Below, piece after piece: positions 36,541 to 49,100 of a stretch of 64,000 nt of DNA. Below the pieces are notes generated by a model. It had not been told where the DNA came from. It made no database searches and saw only the letters and a program-made list of their open reading frames with translations. The first letter of the stretch is position 1, and every line of letters begins with the position of its first letter. The stretch comes from Stratiolaelaps scimitus. Its lineage: Eukaryota; Arthropoda; Arachnida; Mesostigmata; Laelapidae. The stretch spans positions 15,293,501 to 15,357,500 of the forward strand of contig JABWDB010000001.1 in NCBI GenBank assembly GCA_019614645.1, written 5' to 3'. Made by a program: the position numbers and the translations under genes.

Positions 36541-39500
36541 GTAAGTAGGATGGCAGGTGGACCTGTTTTGTCCGTGATTTCTGTTTGATCCTGCTACCGG
36601 AAGAAATGAAAACGAATTTGATACAATACACTGTCGGGAAGCACACGGGATTTTGGGTGTCTGTCCCTTTAGCTGGAAGATAGAATCACGATACTCTCAC
36701 TCGTTCTTGGGTAGACTGAATATACTTAAGAACGGTAATGGTTTCCTCAATTGTGTACTATGCTGCTAGGAATTCATACCGCTTGGTCACGTTGGACCGA
36801 CGATATACCCATGTTCTATCGAAAGTGCTGTCGTTCACAGGACGTCATGTCGCCGTTGAGCTTCCGAACGGAGCATACTCTATACGCTAATACGTTTACA
36901 CGTATAGTATGTAATTATACGGACGTTATAGTACATCGAGCGTAATCCATTGGAGGTCGCTATGAATAAAGGTTATTTAACTTAAATACTTTCTATCTGT
37001 GTATTCCAATTTCCTCGGAGGACAGCGAATTATATCCCTTATATTTACCACTTGAGCAAACCCCTTCGTGTAGCGGATGGGAAGCCACTGTTGACCTTTT
37101 GGAGATTTCCCATAATGACGTCAGTATATACCTCGCAATGGATCGTCCGGAGTGTATGCTAAGATGTTTGGTCGTTGAGCAGGGTCTCTCTCTCTCATAG
37201 ATGCTTGCTTTAGCTTATTTTATTGTACTAAATCTAAACGTTAAATCATAGATACGTGCCTCACTTCACGTATCTGAGCTATCGACTGATTCGAATACAT
37301 ATGCCGACCTCAGAGCCTTGTAGCCAAGGTTTCTCTGTCAATAATAGAAGAATTATCTTAACAAAAGTCTGTGAAATATATATGTATTTATATCAAATTG
37401 TTCTTGCAAATGGCGAGACCAATTTGATTATATTTTGTGCGAATCCCTGGCGTGGTAAGAAAAGAACCTAGATGAGAATAGGCATGGTTGTAAAAATTTA
37501 TTATAGTATCTGCAAATCAAAACCTACTCTGGATCATGACGACGCTGCTTGGTGCGGAGCATGTCAATAATAAAATAAAGAAATGCCTTTGAGAATGTCG
37601 GTAGTTGTTCAGAAAGGAGTCCGTGTGGCTCGAGCCCGCCCCTAAACCCATTGGAGCCCCACAAGGAGAGAAAAATTCATAATAGTAATTCTTATTAACC
37701 CGAACATTAGCCATGCTTGTATTTACATTTGACGTTGTCATTATCGAACTGTTTTCTTTTATATATATTTTTTTTGCGATACGAATCATTATTAGAGCCA
37801 ATGATGCCACAAAAACCATAAATTTAACCTTACTTATTGTATTGGTGTCTGCCAAAATCAACAAAGATAAAGCATTATGACAGAACGGTAAGTTATTACT
37901 GTGCATAGGTTCTATGTATATATATATATATAAATATGTTATGGAAGGGGTCATATTAGAGTGATTAGCAGGAATAGACTGATGTCCAGCAAGCTCATAT
38001 CCGACATTTCTTCTGTACCTATCGATACCTATTTGGACGAGAATAGTACAATGTTCATGTCATAGGACATGTCTAAGATCATCATTCGGCTAGCACCGAA
38101 TGCCGTTCCCTTATGCTACTAATGATGACATTTACTAGCCTTCAATATTCAACGTCCATTCGCTTAGAGTTCTTGGATTCTAAATCTTAGCGATCGTGTA
38201 CATCGCGCTAATATTCCGTATCCATGATACGAGTGATTTGACATTTGCTTGCTGTTCATCGCCTAATGATATCTGTTACTATATCTATCCTACTTACCGA
38301 TCTATAAAACCAGTCGGCCTCTGTCTCACTGACAAATGGAAAAATAACGGATTTCGACTGCTCTGTGATTGCAAACGTTTGCTGCAGTAAAAGTAAGCTC
38401 TATTGGCCTAGTCTAATGGAACTTATTGGTAGTAGCGGGCTGCTGGTAAATTATCGATGTATTAGTCCGAGACATAATACGCGCGTCAGTAGATCCTCAT
38501 TGTTGAGGGCAAGAATACCACGAATATGTGAATCGGAGATCAGAGGATCAATGAACCTTCTTGGATAACGAACCTATTATAGTCCTACTTCCTGTGTCTA
38601 ATCAATACATTATTTTAAAGAAAAGTAATAAAAAGCCATTGTAGCTTCACCAATAAATATAATAAACATAGCTGTGTGTTAGACAGTGCATTTCTATTAG
38701 AGATGCAGAGATGTCTTCGGTAACTTAGTGCGTCTGAATCTATTGCTGGTAAGTTAAAGACGAGCCACGAGTCTTATTTACCTCTCGGCTATTTTTGATC
38801 AAACTTCGCTTGTCTATAAGATCAGTCATACCGAGTTGTACAATAACAAATGGGAAATCGAGCGGTTCGATTCTGGCCCTCCAAGTAGAAACCTTTTTTT
38901 TTAAAGGGGGTGTTGGCATGCTAATGCATGTCAACACCGTGACCTCCCCCGCCCCCCTTGTGGAACTGTTTAAGATGTTTAATAGCACTGCCCTTCCCGG
39001 AATCGCGTAGCGCATTCTTCAGTAAGGGTGGTGCGATGTGTACAAGCCACGAGCACCACACATATTCTTCACCGTACGGACATGACGTGGTGTAGCTGAC
39101 TCTCAGCTGCTTTCCAAGCAGTAACCTGGAACGATTGCTTCCGCTAAGAATTTTTTTGTTCGTGCGAGAGTGTATCCGTCGTCCATTGAGGTTACTACTT
39201 AGTAGTTTAGTAATAGCATGTAGTGGAAGGGCAGACAGACATCGTTCTTGAGTCTCCATACACCGGAGAGAGAGCTTGAAATTAGAAGTATGGAAAATAA
39301 CTTCCGAATCTCCGATGGTGGGTAAATACGTTCCCCCTCTTGGCTGTAATATTTAAAAAAATGAATGCTATGTATCGTACCTTCGATTTCCTTGTATGGT
39401 AATGTACGGACCTAGTTACGTTGGGATTTTCGCTACGTACCCTATGGAACGACATGATTTTACCAAATTATGGCAAATTTTAATCCTCTCTGTGGTTATT

Positions 39501-42500
39501 CTCTGGGTGTATATCTGCTCTTAGCGTCTTCTGATGCTACAGGCAGAAATAAAGGTACTGAAAAAAATGTTGCATGAGTTGATGCCTGCTTATTAAAGTT
39601 CACAACAGGTTGGGAGCAAAATTATCTATGCTCACAAATAGAACGACATTTATTCTTTGATCTTATGCAGCTGTTTGCTAATCTAAGAACGCGTATGCAA
39701 TTTCAGGCAAAATGCTGGCTCGATTAAACTTCAATCGTTTCTCTGGCCTGGGAGAACCATCTTCTCAAACAGAAGACATGGACGATTCCCTTGGGCTCCC
39801 GCTGAAAACATTCGACAATCAGGTATGTAATATTCCGGGTCTACTGTTAATTATATCTACTTTTCTACCACCTCCCACATCCCCGTTTTCTGTACAAAAG
39901 CATTTTCTGTATAAATATCTTGCGGGAGATCAAATATTTATATTCTACGATAATCCCAACGCAAGACGAGGAAGTTATACCCAGAACTCGTTTCCATAAG
40001 ATAATGCTGTGCGTTTAGTGGGATCTGAAGGCGTCCTCTACCATGAATTGCTCAATCGTGGTGAAGCGGTTTGTTCGCAGACCGTAACAGAATGCAACTC
40101 AGTGAATTGTACCGAGAAATTAACAGAGGACGGCCGTGGAGAGGCAAAGAACGGCGGAAAGAGATATTGAAAAATTGCCCAGGTTGTTCTGGCGACCCAC
40201 CCTACCGATCCTAGTTAGGAAATTCTGCCGCACTCAGCGTATACCTCGGACATTGCTCCACCAGACCACCAGCTATTTAGATCCATGGGGCACGGTCTGC
40301 GGGGGAAGACAGGATCAGAGATCCTAAATTGGCTGGATTGGTGGATCGTCTCCCACGACAAGATGTTTTTTCGCCGCGGGATCCACATGCTGCCTGATCA
40401 ATGGACGATTGTCACAGAGGTTGAGGAACGCTCTATTGACTGAGATCCGTTCATTCGTTCAAAAATACAACAATTCTAATTCAGTAAAAGCGATTATTGC
40501 TTATCGGTCAACCTAATATATAAATCTCGTATATGGTAAGGCTAAAAACAACAGCTACAACAGCTCATAAGCACTACTCCGGCTAGCTAGCTTGACATTA
40601 GTCATACTTGTTATGTGACAACTGCAGTTCGATTGACATTTAGCCCAGGCCTTGATTTAGCAGAATTCAGTTTAAAACATAGCTAACAGGGCTATTTATA
40701 AATTTCGAAGGCACACTCATTTACGGCGTCCTAGAGTTTTAGCGTCTCAACCGGGTAGAGCTCTCTCTCTCCCTCTTCATTTTGTATGTTCCCTTTTACT
40801 CAATGAACGTGCACTTGAACGAATGAATGCTAATTCTCGCTAATTGTATCACATGCAAAACAACTGAATTCGTTGTTTCGCCATGCCAACTCGAAACATG
40901 GACAAACCAAGTTCAATTTCAACCCCATTGCAGCTCTTTGGCCCCGAACGGTGTGCGTGTTCGTTGAACACATACATGTTGTCACCTGCGGTCTCTTGTA
41001 CTCATATACATACACATGATAGCAGTTCGTTTAGCTCTGCCATGCGCCAAATACAAAGGCCACCTTGAGAGGCCGATTGTGTTGCTCGTCTACAAATATC
41101 CTACATCACGGCACGTACGTACACACAGCGCTCCATAGGTAAACAAACATACACACACAGACAGACAACAGACGCACAGACACTCACGAGCTAAAAATAG
41201 ATTATGCGAGGGTCCGCTAGTCGAATGCACCCGCTTTCTCCTCTCTCTCTGCCACGACGTCTGAAGTGTGCCGCTGCCTCGTTGACGTTGCCCTCGGTCC
41301 CCGTCCGGGTGAAGTTTTTGTACCGAGACGACCGCACTGCCCCGCATGTCGTATGCAAACAGGCGCAAACACCTCATGCAAGCACGAGATAAGCTAGCTA
41401 TGTGGCAACTTCAATACGTCCACAATGTTGAACGCATCCTGCCTCATTTCTCTCTCTAGGTACGTCTCGTTCCCTATTTCGACGTCGATTTATGTGACCC
41501 CTGCTCTCAACAGGGTTCGCGATCGTCCTCGGCCTGTCGATGTAATGACACAGACAGATGAATACTGCTTTGATACCATGTTGTGCTAACCTAAATTCCG
41601 CCCTGTCATGACAGCACCAGGGGGAGTTATAGTAGCGATCATCATTAATTTAGTATACGTAGTATAACAGTATTGTGCCAAATTATATCTCCACTTGTCT
41701 CTCCTCCCTGTTTCCGCGTTATCTCAAAGACATCAAATTGTATCTGCTAAGTGAATAGGCGGCCACCACGATGTTTGCCTGCACCGCATTAGCTCGTAGG
41801 GTGGCGTGTTTGTAATTAGAGATCGGCCAATCGATACGCAACTCTCGCTCCATGATTACAGTTATGGCCAACGCGCTCGCCATAATATAAGATATTTGGA
41901 TATAATATGATATCTTCCACCGTGTGTGTGTCGGCAGACGTCGTAATCTCGATTGCGACAAGAAACTAAGGTCACTGGCTGACAATCATAATTGCTACAG
42001 TGATAATTGCGGCAGCTTTTCTAAAAAAGTATCTCTAAAACGTAGTGAGGTTTACAATGAATCCTCTTAGGAGAATAAAGGACACAGCGACGGGCATCAC
42101 GTACAACACTCTGTGTGTACTGAGTAGGAATTTATCTCATAATGAACAATGGCTACTTGATTATTATAAGTAAATGTTACTTACAAGATCTACTAGAAAG
42201 GCGTGAAGCATTAATGAGTGATGAAATTGAACAAATAAACTATCCAGAAATTAATTTAAGAGGAAGTGCCATAGGGCAATCAAAGGCAGGTTACGTGCTC
42301 TGTACGATACGGGATATTTGCTGTACGTAAAATGACGTCATACTTGACGTAGTCTCATAGATCATAATTGATCGGAAATTATCATACTTGATATATTTTA
42401 TATCGACGGAAGAGGTCTGTAGAAATGTGCTCGGTGGAAAATGATCAGAACTGGGTGTTTCGATCGATGTCAGCGACGGTTTCAGAGGGATTTTAAGAAC

Positions 42501-45500
42501 ATACATGTTTCGTTGGTGATTTTCTCTCTGTTCTTGTAGTCCCGTAATAAAATAAATATAATTAGTAGCACTAAAAGTATAAATGCATTAGACAGTAGTA
42601 AACACGCAGTACTAAAAGGATAAATGCATTACTGCACAGTGTCCACCTATTAAAGGCCTTAATCGATTATTAACCTGTTGCTTCCCCGTTTCCTTTTAGG
42701 TGATTATCTATAATCGGGTCCCGAAAACGGCATCAACCTCGTTCACTGGCGTCGCATACGATCTCTGCGCAAAGAACCGATTCTTTGTGCTGCACATCAA
42801 CACGAGCCGAAACATGCATGTGATGTCTGTCGCCGATCAAATGAGGTACTGGATAGGGTGGACTATGGGCTAAATTCAACGCGTTGATACCGTCTTGGGT
42901 AGTGCACGACTACCTGTGTACAGTTCGGAAAAAATGAATTGTAGCGATGAGCAATCAACTTGTCTCACATTATCCCTAAGCTTAAACTACTCGCTCCCTC
43001 TAACTACTGAAGCATCAGAAGAATGGACAGGTAATAGTCGCGTATTGCGGGCAACACCGACGAATAGATGACGATGAATAATTAGAAATTAATTAAACAT
43101 CACATGATATTAGACATAGGTAGACTGTTCAATATTATATTAGATTTACTTCGGATGCTGTCATCCAGATACTGACCTGTTTTCCAAGTAGGTTTCAATC
43201 GAACCGGAAGCCTCGCTTTTAGAAATATTCCCCTTTTTCGCTATTGGACACAGGCCGAATAGGGCCCACTTGAAGGCAGACAATTTTCACAGTTGTTTAA
43301 ACGAGCTTTAATTTACTTTACCCCTGGTTATAACTCTTCGTGTCTAATTGCATCTCGCCAAATACCTTGTACGACCGGCGTTCGGAGTTCGTCCACTTGC
43401 TCCATCATAAGACAACACCCCTCGAACATGCCATATATCCTAAACTGTTTTTCGAGCTGACCCTCAGCTGTTCCCCTATCTGACAGGCCTCAGCTCTTGA
43501 CCTTTAGGTGACATAGTAGTGCCATATATCCTGTCACTAGCCACCGGTTGACTTGTTGTTCGTTATTTATCACGATAACGATGATTAGAGAATAAATCTG
43601 GTATATTTCTCTTCATTGTGCACAGGTACTCTGTAAATATTTCACAATGGGAAGCGATGAAGCCATCGATGTATCACGGCCACGTTGCGTTTCTTGATTT
43701 TGCCCGTTTCGGCATGCCGCCGCCAATCTACATCAATATCGTCCGGGAACCACTCGAGAGGCTCGTAAGTTTGTGGTAGTGGACGTCATAGAATGTCTAC
43801 GTTATTATAGATATTAAGGCCGTTAATAACTAAAGTGTAAATTTCATAACAAGCATTTTATGGAACGCGTGCCGAATATTCCTCAGTACAAGTTACCTAC
43901 CGTTCACGATCAGAGCAACTCTGGCTGCTTCCGATCATTAATTGGGTTGGTCTATTTGTCCACCGGGATGGCGTGGGGGTAACGTCGGGAACTAGCTATC
44001 ATAGGGTTTTCGGTTCGAATGTCACAGGGTACATGCGAATCGATGAGGCGTTTACTTGCAGATTAGTCAATATATCAATAAAATTATAATTATAGGTATA
44101 ACTGGAAACCGATGAACGGCCTTCCATGGTGTATTATACACTGGAGTGTCTTGTCGACAGAGGTCGATACGAAGTAGCGCGTGTTACAAAGGGACACCAT
44201 TGGGGTGATTGTTTTGTAATACCTGCGCTTTTTGAATTTGTATGCAGAGTGGTCTATAGTTGTCATTTTCATAGAGGAATCCTATGCGTGGACTTCCCAC
44301 CAACTAGGTTACCCAATTCGGACGAATATCCGACGTCGCAGTGCCATGCGCGAATTCGAGTGCTCCAAAAGCAGAAGTAATCGCATCGCCATTATATATC
44401 GGATGAAAAGACATTCTCTACAATGCCAAACAGATGGAGTACGAAGGATATGTAACACGACGCTCTCCCTACAATTCCATTATATATTGGTTTGTGACAG
44501 GTGAGTTATTACTACTTCCTGCGCAATGGCGACGATTTTCGGCCGCATCTTCAACGGCGGCGCAGCGGAGATAAACGCACATTCGACGAATGCGTACGTC
44601 AGCAAGGCCAAGACTGCTCCGAGGATAAAATGTGGCTACAAATACCGTTCTTTTGCGGGCACGCTCCAACCTGTTGGCAGCCTGGCAGCAGATGGGCCCT
44701 CGAACAGGCAAAGAACAACTTAATCAACAAGTACCTATTGGTAAATATGCTGAATGATGAATTCACGCTTCGGGGATAATTGTTCCTTTACAATCCATTT
44801 GTGTTTTGCAATCGATTTGTGTTTGTTAATTTGTTAATACCATGCGTGCGTGTTATTGTCAATACAATGACGACATATAATGTTCGATCTCATTCTTTTC
44901 GTCATCAGAATACTAACTCTGTGCTACGATTTCCGTTTAAGGTCGGTACAACTGAACAGCTTCAGGATTTCGTCGATATACTGGAAATCGTGTTACCTCG
45001 ATTTTTCCGGGGGGCCTCAAAACACTTTCAATTAGGTAAGTGATCTGGATCCTCACGAATAAATGTTTTTCGATAAAATTTTACGTACAGGATTTTGTTT
45101 CATAATCAGATTACACTGTAATTTTTATATAGTTTAACCCTGTGTACATCGATTGTGTCGTCTGTGGTGGTGGACAGCAATTAATTAAAGTCGCGTTCAG
45201 ATTCGAACATTCAACACAACAAAATAGAGACTGAGGCGTTCCAACAATTAATCAACAAACCGTCTATCAATGGATATTGAGAACTGTTGTGCACGACGAG
45301 CGCTGTGGTCACTCGGCAATCTGAGTGATCGTTGGATCGACTACCTTAGCTAAAGTTAAAGTCTATAAAGTCAAAACGCAGATATCTTCAGTGATTGTCG
45401 GCTGTTGAGACAGAGGGTGTGCGGGTGACGTGACCGTACCGTACAATATTCTTCTCTCTGAGTGCCGGTGTCGTCTTACCTGAAACAGTCGGTGCGTCAA

Positions 45501-46124
45501 GTGAGCGGTAACAACAAATGGGTGGATTCCTACTTAAGTACACGAAATTTCTCAGTTGTTATAATGGTGTGTCATTTTGAGGAACCATTTGTGTTTTATG
45601 CATGTTAAACTAGGAATAAGGCCTCTACATGATTTTCCCACTTAAACGCATCCGTTTGATTTCGCTATCCTATCATTGAATAGATCCCTTCACCGAATGG
45701 CGCTGCGATCAGGCACTAGGCTAGTGGCGGTCGATGACGAATTAGACATAAATAAATATAGCGTGATGATGACAACTATCATTCACAGCCGATACCCTAC
45801 ATCGAAAATGTCTGCCTCGCTTCTTAATACCTGACGTTCTCCATTCTCCAAGCTCAGTGGCTGCCATCGCATACGACAATGACACGACCGGTTTGGATTG
45901 AACTCATTTCAGGCAACAAATCACATTTGCGTAAGACAGCGAACAAGAAAGCCGTCTCAACGGACACCGTCGCCCTGATCAAGCAGTGGCCCATCTACGA
46001 ACTCGAGTCGGAATTCTATGAGTTCGCTAAGAGGCACTTCAATCTCATCAAGGAGAAACTTAACGGAGAGCAGGGAGCGCAGCAATTCTTCTTCGAGAAG
46101 ATCCGACCGAAGAAGCACTGGTAG
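36225..46124 (+). CDS. Hs2st: Heparan sulfate 2-O-sulfotransferase, complete 7-exon gene
   Basis: Exons 36225-36540, 39707-39822, 42700-42845, 43626-43764, 44501-44740, 44942-45035 and 45913-46124 join without phase conflict into 420 aa. It transfers sulfate from PAPS to the 2-O position of uronic acid in heparan sulfate in the Golgi. It is a type II membrane protein: a glycine/serine-rich cytosolic tail (1-70), one membrane helix (about 71-89), then a lumenal stem and the catalytic domain. The PAPS 5'-phosphosulfate loop is PKTASTS (K153). [10 protein letters not shown] supplies H210 and H212, matching the two histidines used in catalysis in vertebrate 2-[16 protein letters not shown] is the 3'-phosphate region. 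It is about 60 aa longer than the vertebrate enzyme, with the excess at the N-terminus. An in-frame TAG upstream fixes the ATG. In insects a diverged paralogue is pipe; this one looks like the enzyme proper. Confidence 0.96.
39707..39822 (+). CDS. Hs2st: Hs2st exon 2 (stem)
   Basis: From TTTCAG| to CAATCAG|GTATGT. Completes Gly106 and encodes the lumenal stem, which is poorly conserved and acidic ([10 protein letters not shown]). Confidence 0.88.
40010..40442 (+). pseudogene. mariner-type transposase relic in Hs2st intron 2
   Basis: Pieces in three frames read [27 protein letters not shown], and [20 protein letters not shown] followed by [30 protein letters not shown] and QW, ending TGA. This is the second half of a mariner transposase with frameshifts. 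It lies in the same orientation as the host gene. It differs from the 23.6 kb relic (RRGIHMLP versus HGxEHLLER), so two mariner lineages are present. Confidence 0.85.
42700..42845 (+). CDS. Hs2st: Hs2st exon 3 (PAPS loop)
   Basis: From CCTTTTAG| to ATGAG|GTACTG, phase 2 at its end. It contains [15 protein letters not shown], the cofactor loop, followed by AYDLCAKN and LHINTSRN, all matching 2-OST. Confidence 0.95.
43446..43507 (-). repeat. Dispersed repeat, copy 2 (inverted)
   Basis: Read on the minus strand it shares the CTGTCAGATAGGGGAACAGC core and the TCGAAAAAC tail with copy 1. It lies in Hs2st intron 3. Confidence 0.65.
43626..43764 (+). CDS. Hs2st: Hs2st exon 4 (catalytic histidines)
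   Basis: From GCACAG| to AGGCTC|GTAAGT. It contains [15 protein letters not shown] with the two active-site histidines and [13 protein letters not shown]. Confidence 0.95.
43951..44036 (+). repeat. tRNA-like sequence (A and B box), possible SINE
   Basis: GGGATGGCGTGGGGGTAACG resembles an A-box region and CGGTTCGAATGTC a B box, about 50 bases apart. No full cloverleaf closes. It lies in Hs2st intron 4. Confidence 0.3.
44501..44740 (+). CDS. Hs2st: Hs2st exon 5
   Basis: 80 codons in phase 0 on both sides, from TGTGACAG| to CTATTG|GTAAAT. It holds [23 protein letters not shown] (cysteines conserved in the family) and [13 protein letters not shown]. Confidence 0.96.
44942..45035 (+). CDS. Hs2st: Hs2st exon 6
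   Basis: From TTCCGTTTAAG| to CAATTAG|GTAAGT, ending in phase 1. It encodes [15 protein letters not shown] and [12 protein letters not shown], matching the family. Confidence 0.94.
45913..46124 (+). CDS. Hs2st: Hs2st exon 7 and stop
   Basis: From ACTCATTTCAG| to TAG at 46122-46124. It contains NKSHLRKT and the C-terminal [12 protein letters not shown], close to the usual 2-OST end. Confidence 0.95.
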
Positions 46125-49100
46125 AAGACTTAAGACAAGTGTAGCTGGAAGCTATCCGAGGCTAACGACGTAACAAATACAAAACGTCTGACGTATCCAT
46201 CTGAATAAGCATAATGCGAATTTCCAATTCCACCCCTCCAATTGTATAAACTGTCGCTACAGGGTACACATCCAGAGACACACGTTATTGTTTCAAAGTG
46301 TTCGAGTACACGAGAAATGGCTCACACCGGTGCGACAGTTGAGCTGCACAGGACAACAACGACGATGACGATTCGTCGAATGTCGTTGTATTTTGTCTGT
46401 CGATTGCCTACACATTTGAATTTCGCCCCGAAAACAACAACAAGGCCACTGTCACCACTGTACTCGCGCCGTATATCATAATGGCAACAATAGCAGAATA
46501 TATTTAAATTAAATGAAACCAATAGTTGTGACACTGTGAGCAAACATCGGTTTAGGCTGGCCTACCTTCTGTCACGTAAGCACCGGGCCAGTAGTGATTC
46601 TACGGAGCCGTGATCAGCGTAATACACGTCGTAGCTGAGTGAGCTTATACCAACGCTGAGTAGTACTGCAAGATCCTGACGTTCGTGTGGCCGTAAAGGC
46701 AGACGATTTTTCTAGGAAATGAAACAATGAAAGCAGTATAACCGAACCGGGGTGGATGAGAGACGTGTGAGACAAAGGCAGACGTTAGGGCTTTAAAAAA
46801 AAGAAAAAGCGTTAATATGTGAACACTCGATACTCAGATAACGGCGTGTCATTGTTGCAAAGGTTCAAAGTACCCAAGGGGCTTTCAGACGACGGGATCT
46901 CCGATTGCCAATACCGTATTCAGCGTATCGCACACATTTCCTATCCTGACGAAATAACAAGAAAATCGATGTATCAATGCGACACAATTAGGAACGAAAA
47001 ACAATTAAGTACGCAAGTCGAGTTAGCGGAAAACGTTAACGGAGATCTGACGCTGATGTTTCGCATGAGTGTAGCTTTTTTTAGATAATCGTGAATTGAC
47101 CTCGCTCATCTATGATTTATTTATTCTCAGAGACTCACTTATTAGCCAATGAAAAAGTACTGGAGAATTTTTATTCTCCGCTTTATGAGACCTGGATGTA
47201 TATAAGGTCTCAATTTATGATTTTGAATTATGATTTGCCTCGTAAGGGCGCCGTAATGCGCAGTTTATATTTTATATTACTGATATATATATATATATAT
47301 TTTGAGTTTAACATATCTTAAACGTACAACTTAACGAGTTTCCGGTGGAAAGTGCAGCCGGTTATTTGTATTTACTTATATATATAGACCTAGACTTAAT
47401 TTTGTTATATCGATTGTAACGTGTTCGTCGTTTAATTTGAGAGGAACAAAATTGTGATTATACCATAAATATTTGCACATTCAGGCTAACGACTGATTGG
47501 CCTGATCCGAACGATCGGACCTGCTCATTGTTGTTCTATCTTCTCATTTATTAATCAGTACTTTAACCTGTACGGGCCTTGTATATTCTGTGGTTTCCTC
47601 ATTTTTCGTTGTTGCTTTTTTTAATGAAATCACGTGACGAACACTGAGTAGTGCCTCATGTTTCTCACCGAAGAAGATAAAGCGAAGATCTTCTCTTCAT
47701 ATCACTGCTATAGGGCTAATGTTAGCTGTCGACGATAGCCACTTCTGCGAGGTCAATGCAAATTCCGCCGATCAGTTTTGAGTTTAGACGCACTTGTCTA
47801 AAATAAACACTATTTTGATTATGATTACTATTGTGATTCAAGTAGTCGATAATGATATAAATTTGTACTTACTATTGTATTTTTTTTTGCCTATTTTCTT
47901 GCCCACGACGGCATGGGCACCTACTTAGTGCACTATTAATAGGAAATAAACGGAGAGACATTTCTATGATATGACATAATTACTGTCGACTAACGTTCGC
48001 TATTCAATCGCTACACTGCTCCATAATCTGTAATCCTAACGTGCGAAGTCAATACTGATAGTGAATGAACTCTAGTAAGTTGTAACTACTTACCATTTCT
48101 CGCATCCGGGTCAAGATCCATCAACGAACGAGAGCGGCAACTTGGCGTGTCGATTTCTGATGGCACAGATTTCGAAAGCAGTTGCAGAACGAAAGTTGTC
48201 TTGGGGTGACGCTGTTGACTCATGTCTTTCATATTGTGGTGACACGCTATAGTAATGGATGCACCGTGATGACGGTACCGTGTCGAGTTTGCTTAACTAC
48301 TATACTACCACTACTAATAATGATGATAATAATTTTTTGCCATGTCTATATATATATATATATATATATATCCATAGGATATTAATTCGCTATGGTTATC
48401 GAATAAATACTATAATTTATTTAAGAGTGAGGTGAGAGAGAGAGAGAGCACGCTGTGTGTGTAGTGGATCTGCATAGGGGTTCTGTGTGATAGCATGGTC
48501 AAGAAAATAGTGATTTCCAAGGAGAAGAATCTCACGGAACAATAATACTATTGGTATATTCACTACCCGAATATTGATCAAATACCTTGCGTTGATGGCG
48601 CCGTAGCAATGACTTCCCATCTCGATGGGTGTATAAAGCAAAATATCAGCACCGCGAAAAAAAAACAAATAAAGTGAACTTTCAAATGAATTCCGTCTTT
48701 CAAATGGGATTACTACTGCTATTATGACTATTAATACTTTTGTCATCATCACAGATGTCATGGTACCACAAGTGTATTCACAGCCAGCCACTGCAGCCAG
48801 AATGAGGTTAGACATTACGGAGGGAAATGACTACGCTTAGATGAGCTATATAACACTGAACGCAAGTTGGACACTCCAGCAATAACAACAGTGACCACAC
48901 AAGTACTACATAATAATATTATTATTATTTCGATAAATATCCATCATTCACGAATGTACTATAATGCGCGTGTCGGTGCATTGGTGTTACGAGGCGCCGT
49001 TTATTCGACAATAATTATACAGGGTGTTTATTGAGTCGTTTTGAGGCTATTTTCAGCAAAAACGCTTACTGCTACAATCGGTGTCAAGTTACAGTGTGTT

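Noticed and set aside
37517..37954. 145-codon minus-strand ORF
   Set aside because: It reads through a (TA)n microsatellite and an AT-rich intron of Hs2st; no domain visible.
48417..48815. 132-codon minus-strand ORF
   Set aside because: Ends in a GA microsatellite, AT-rich, no motif or splice context.
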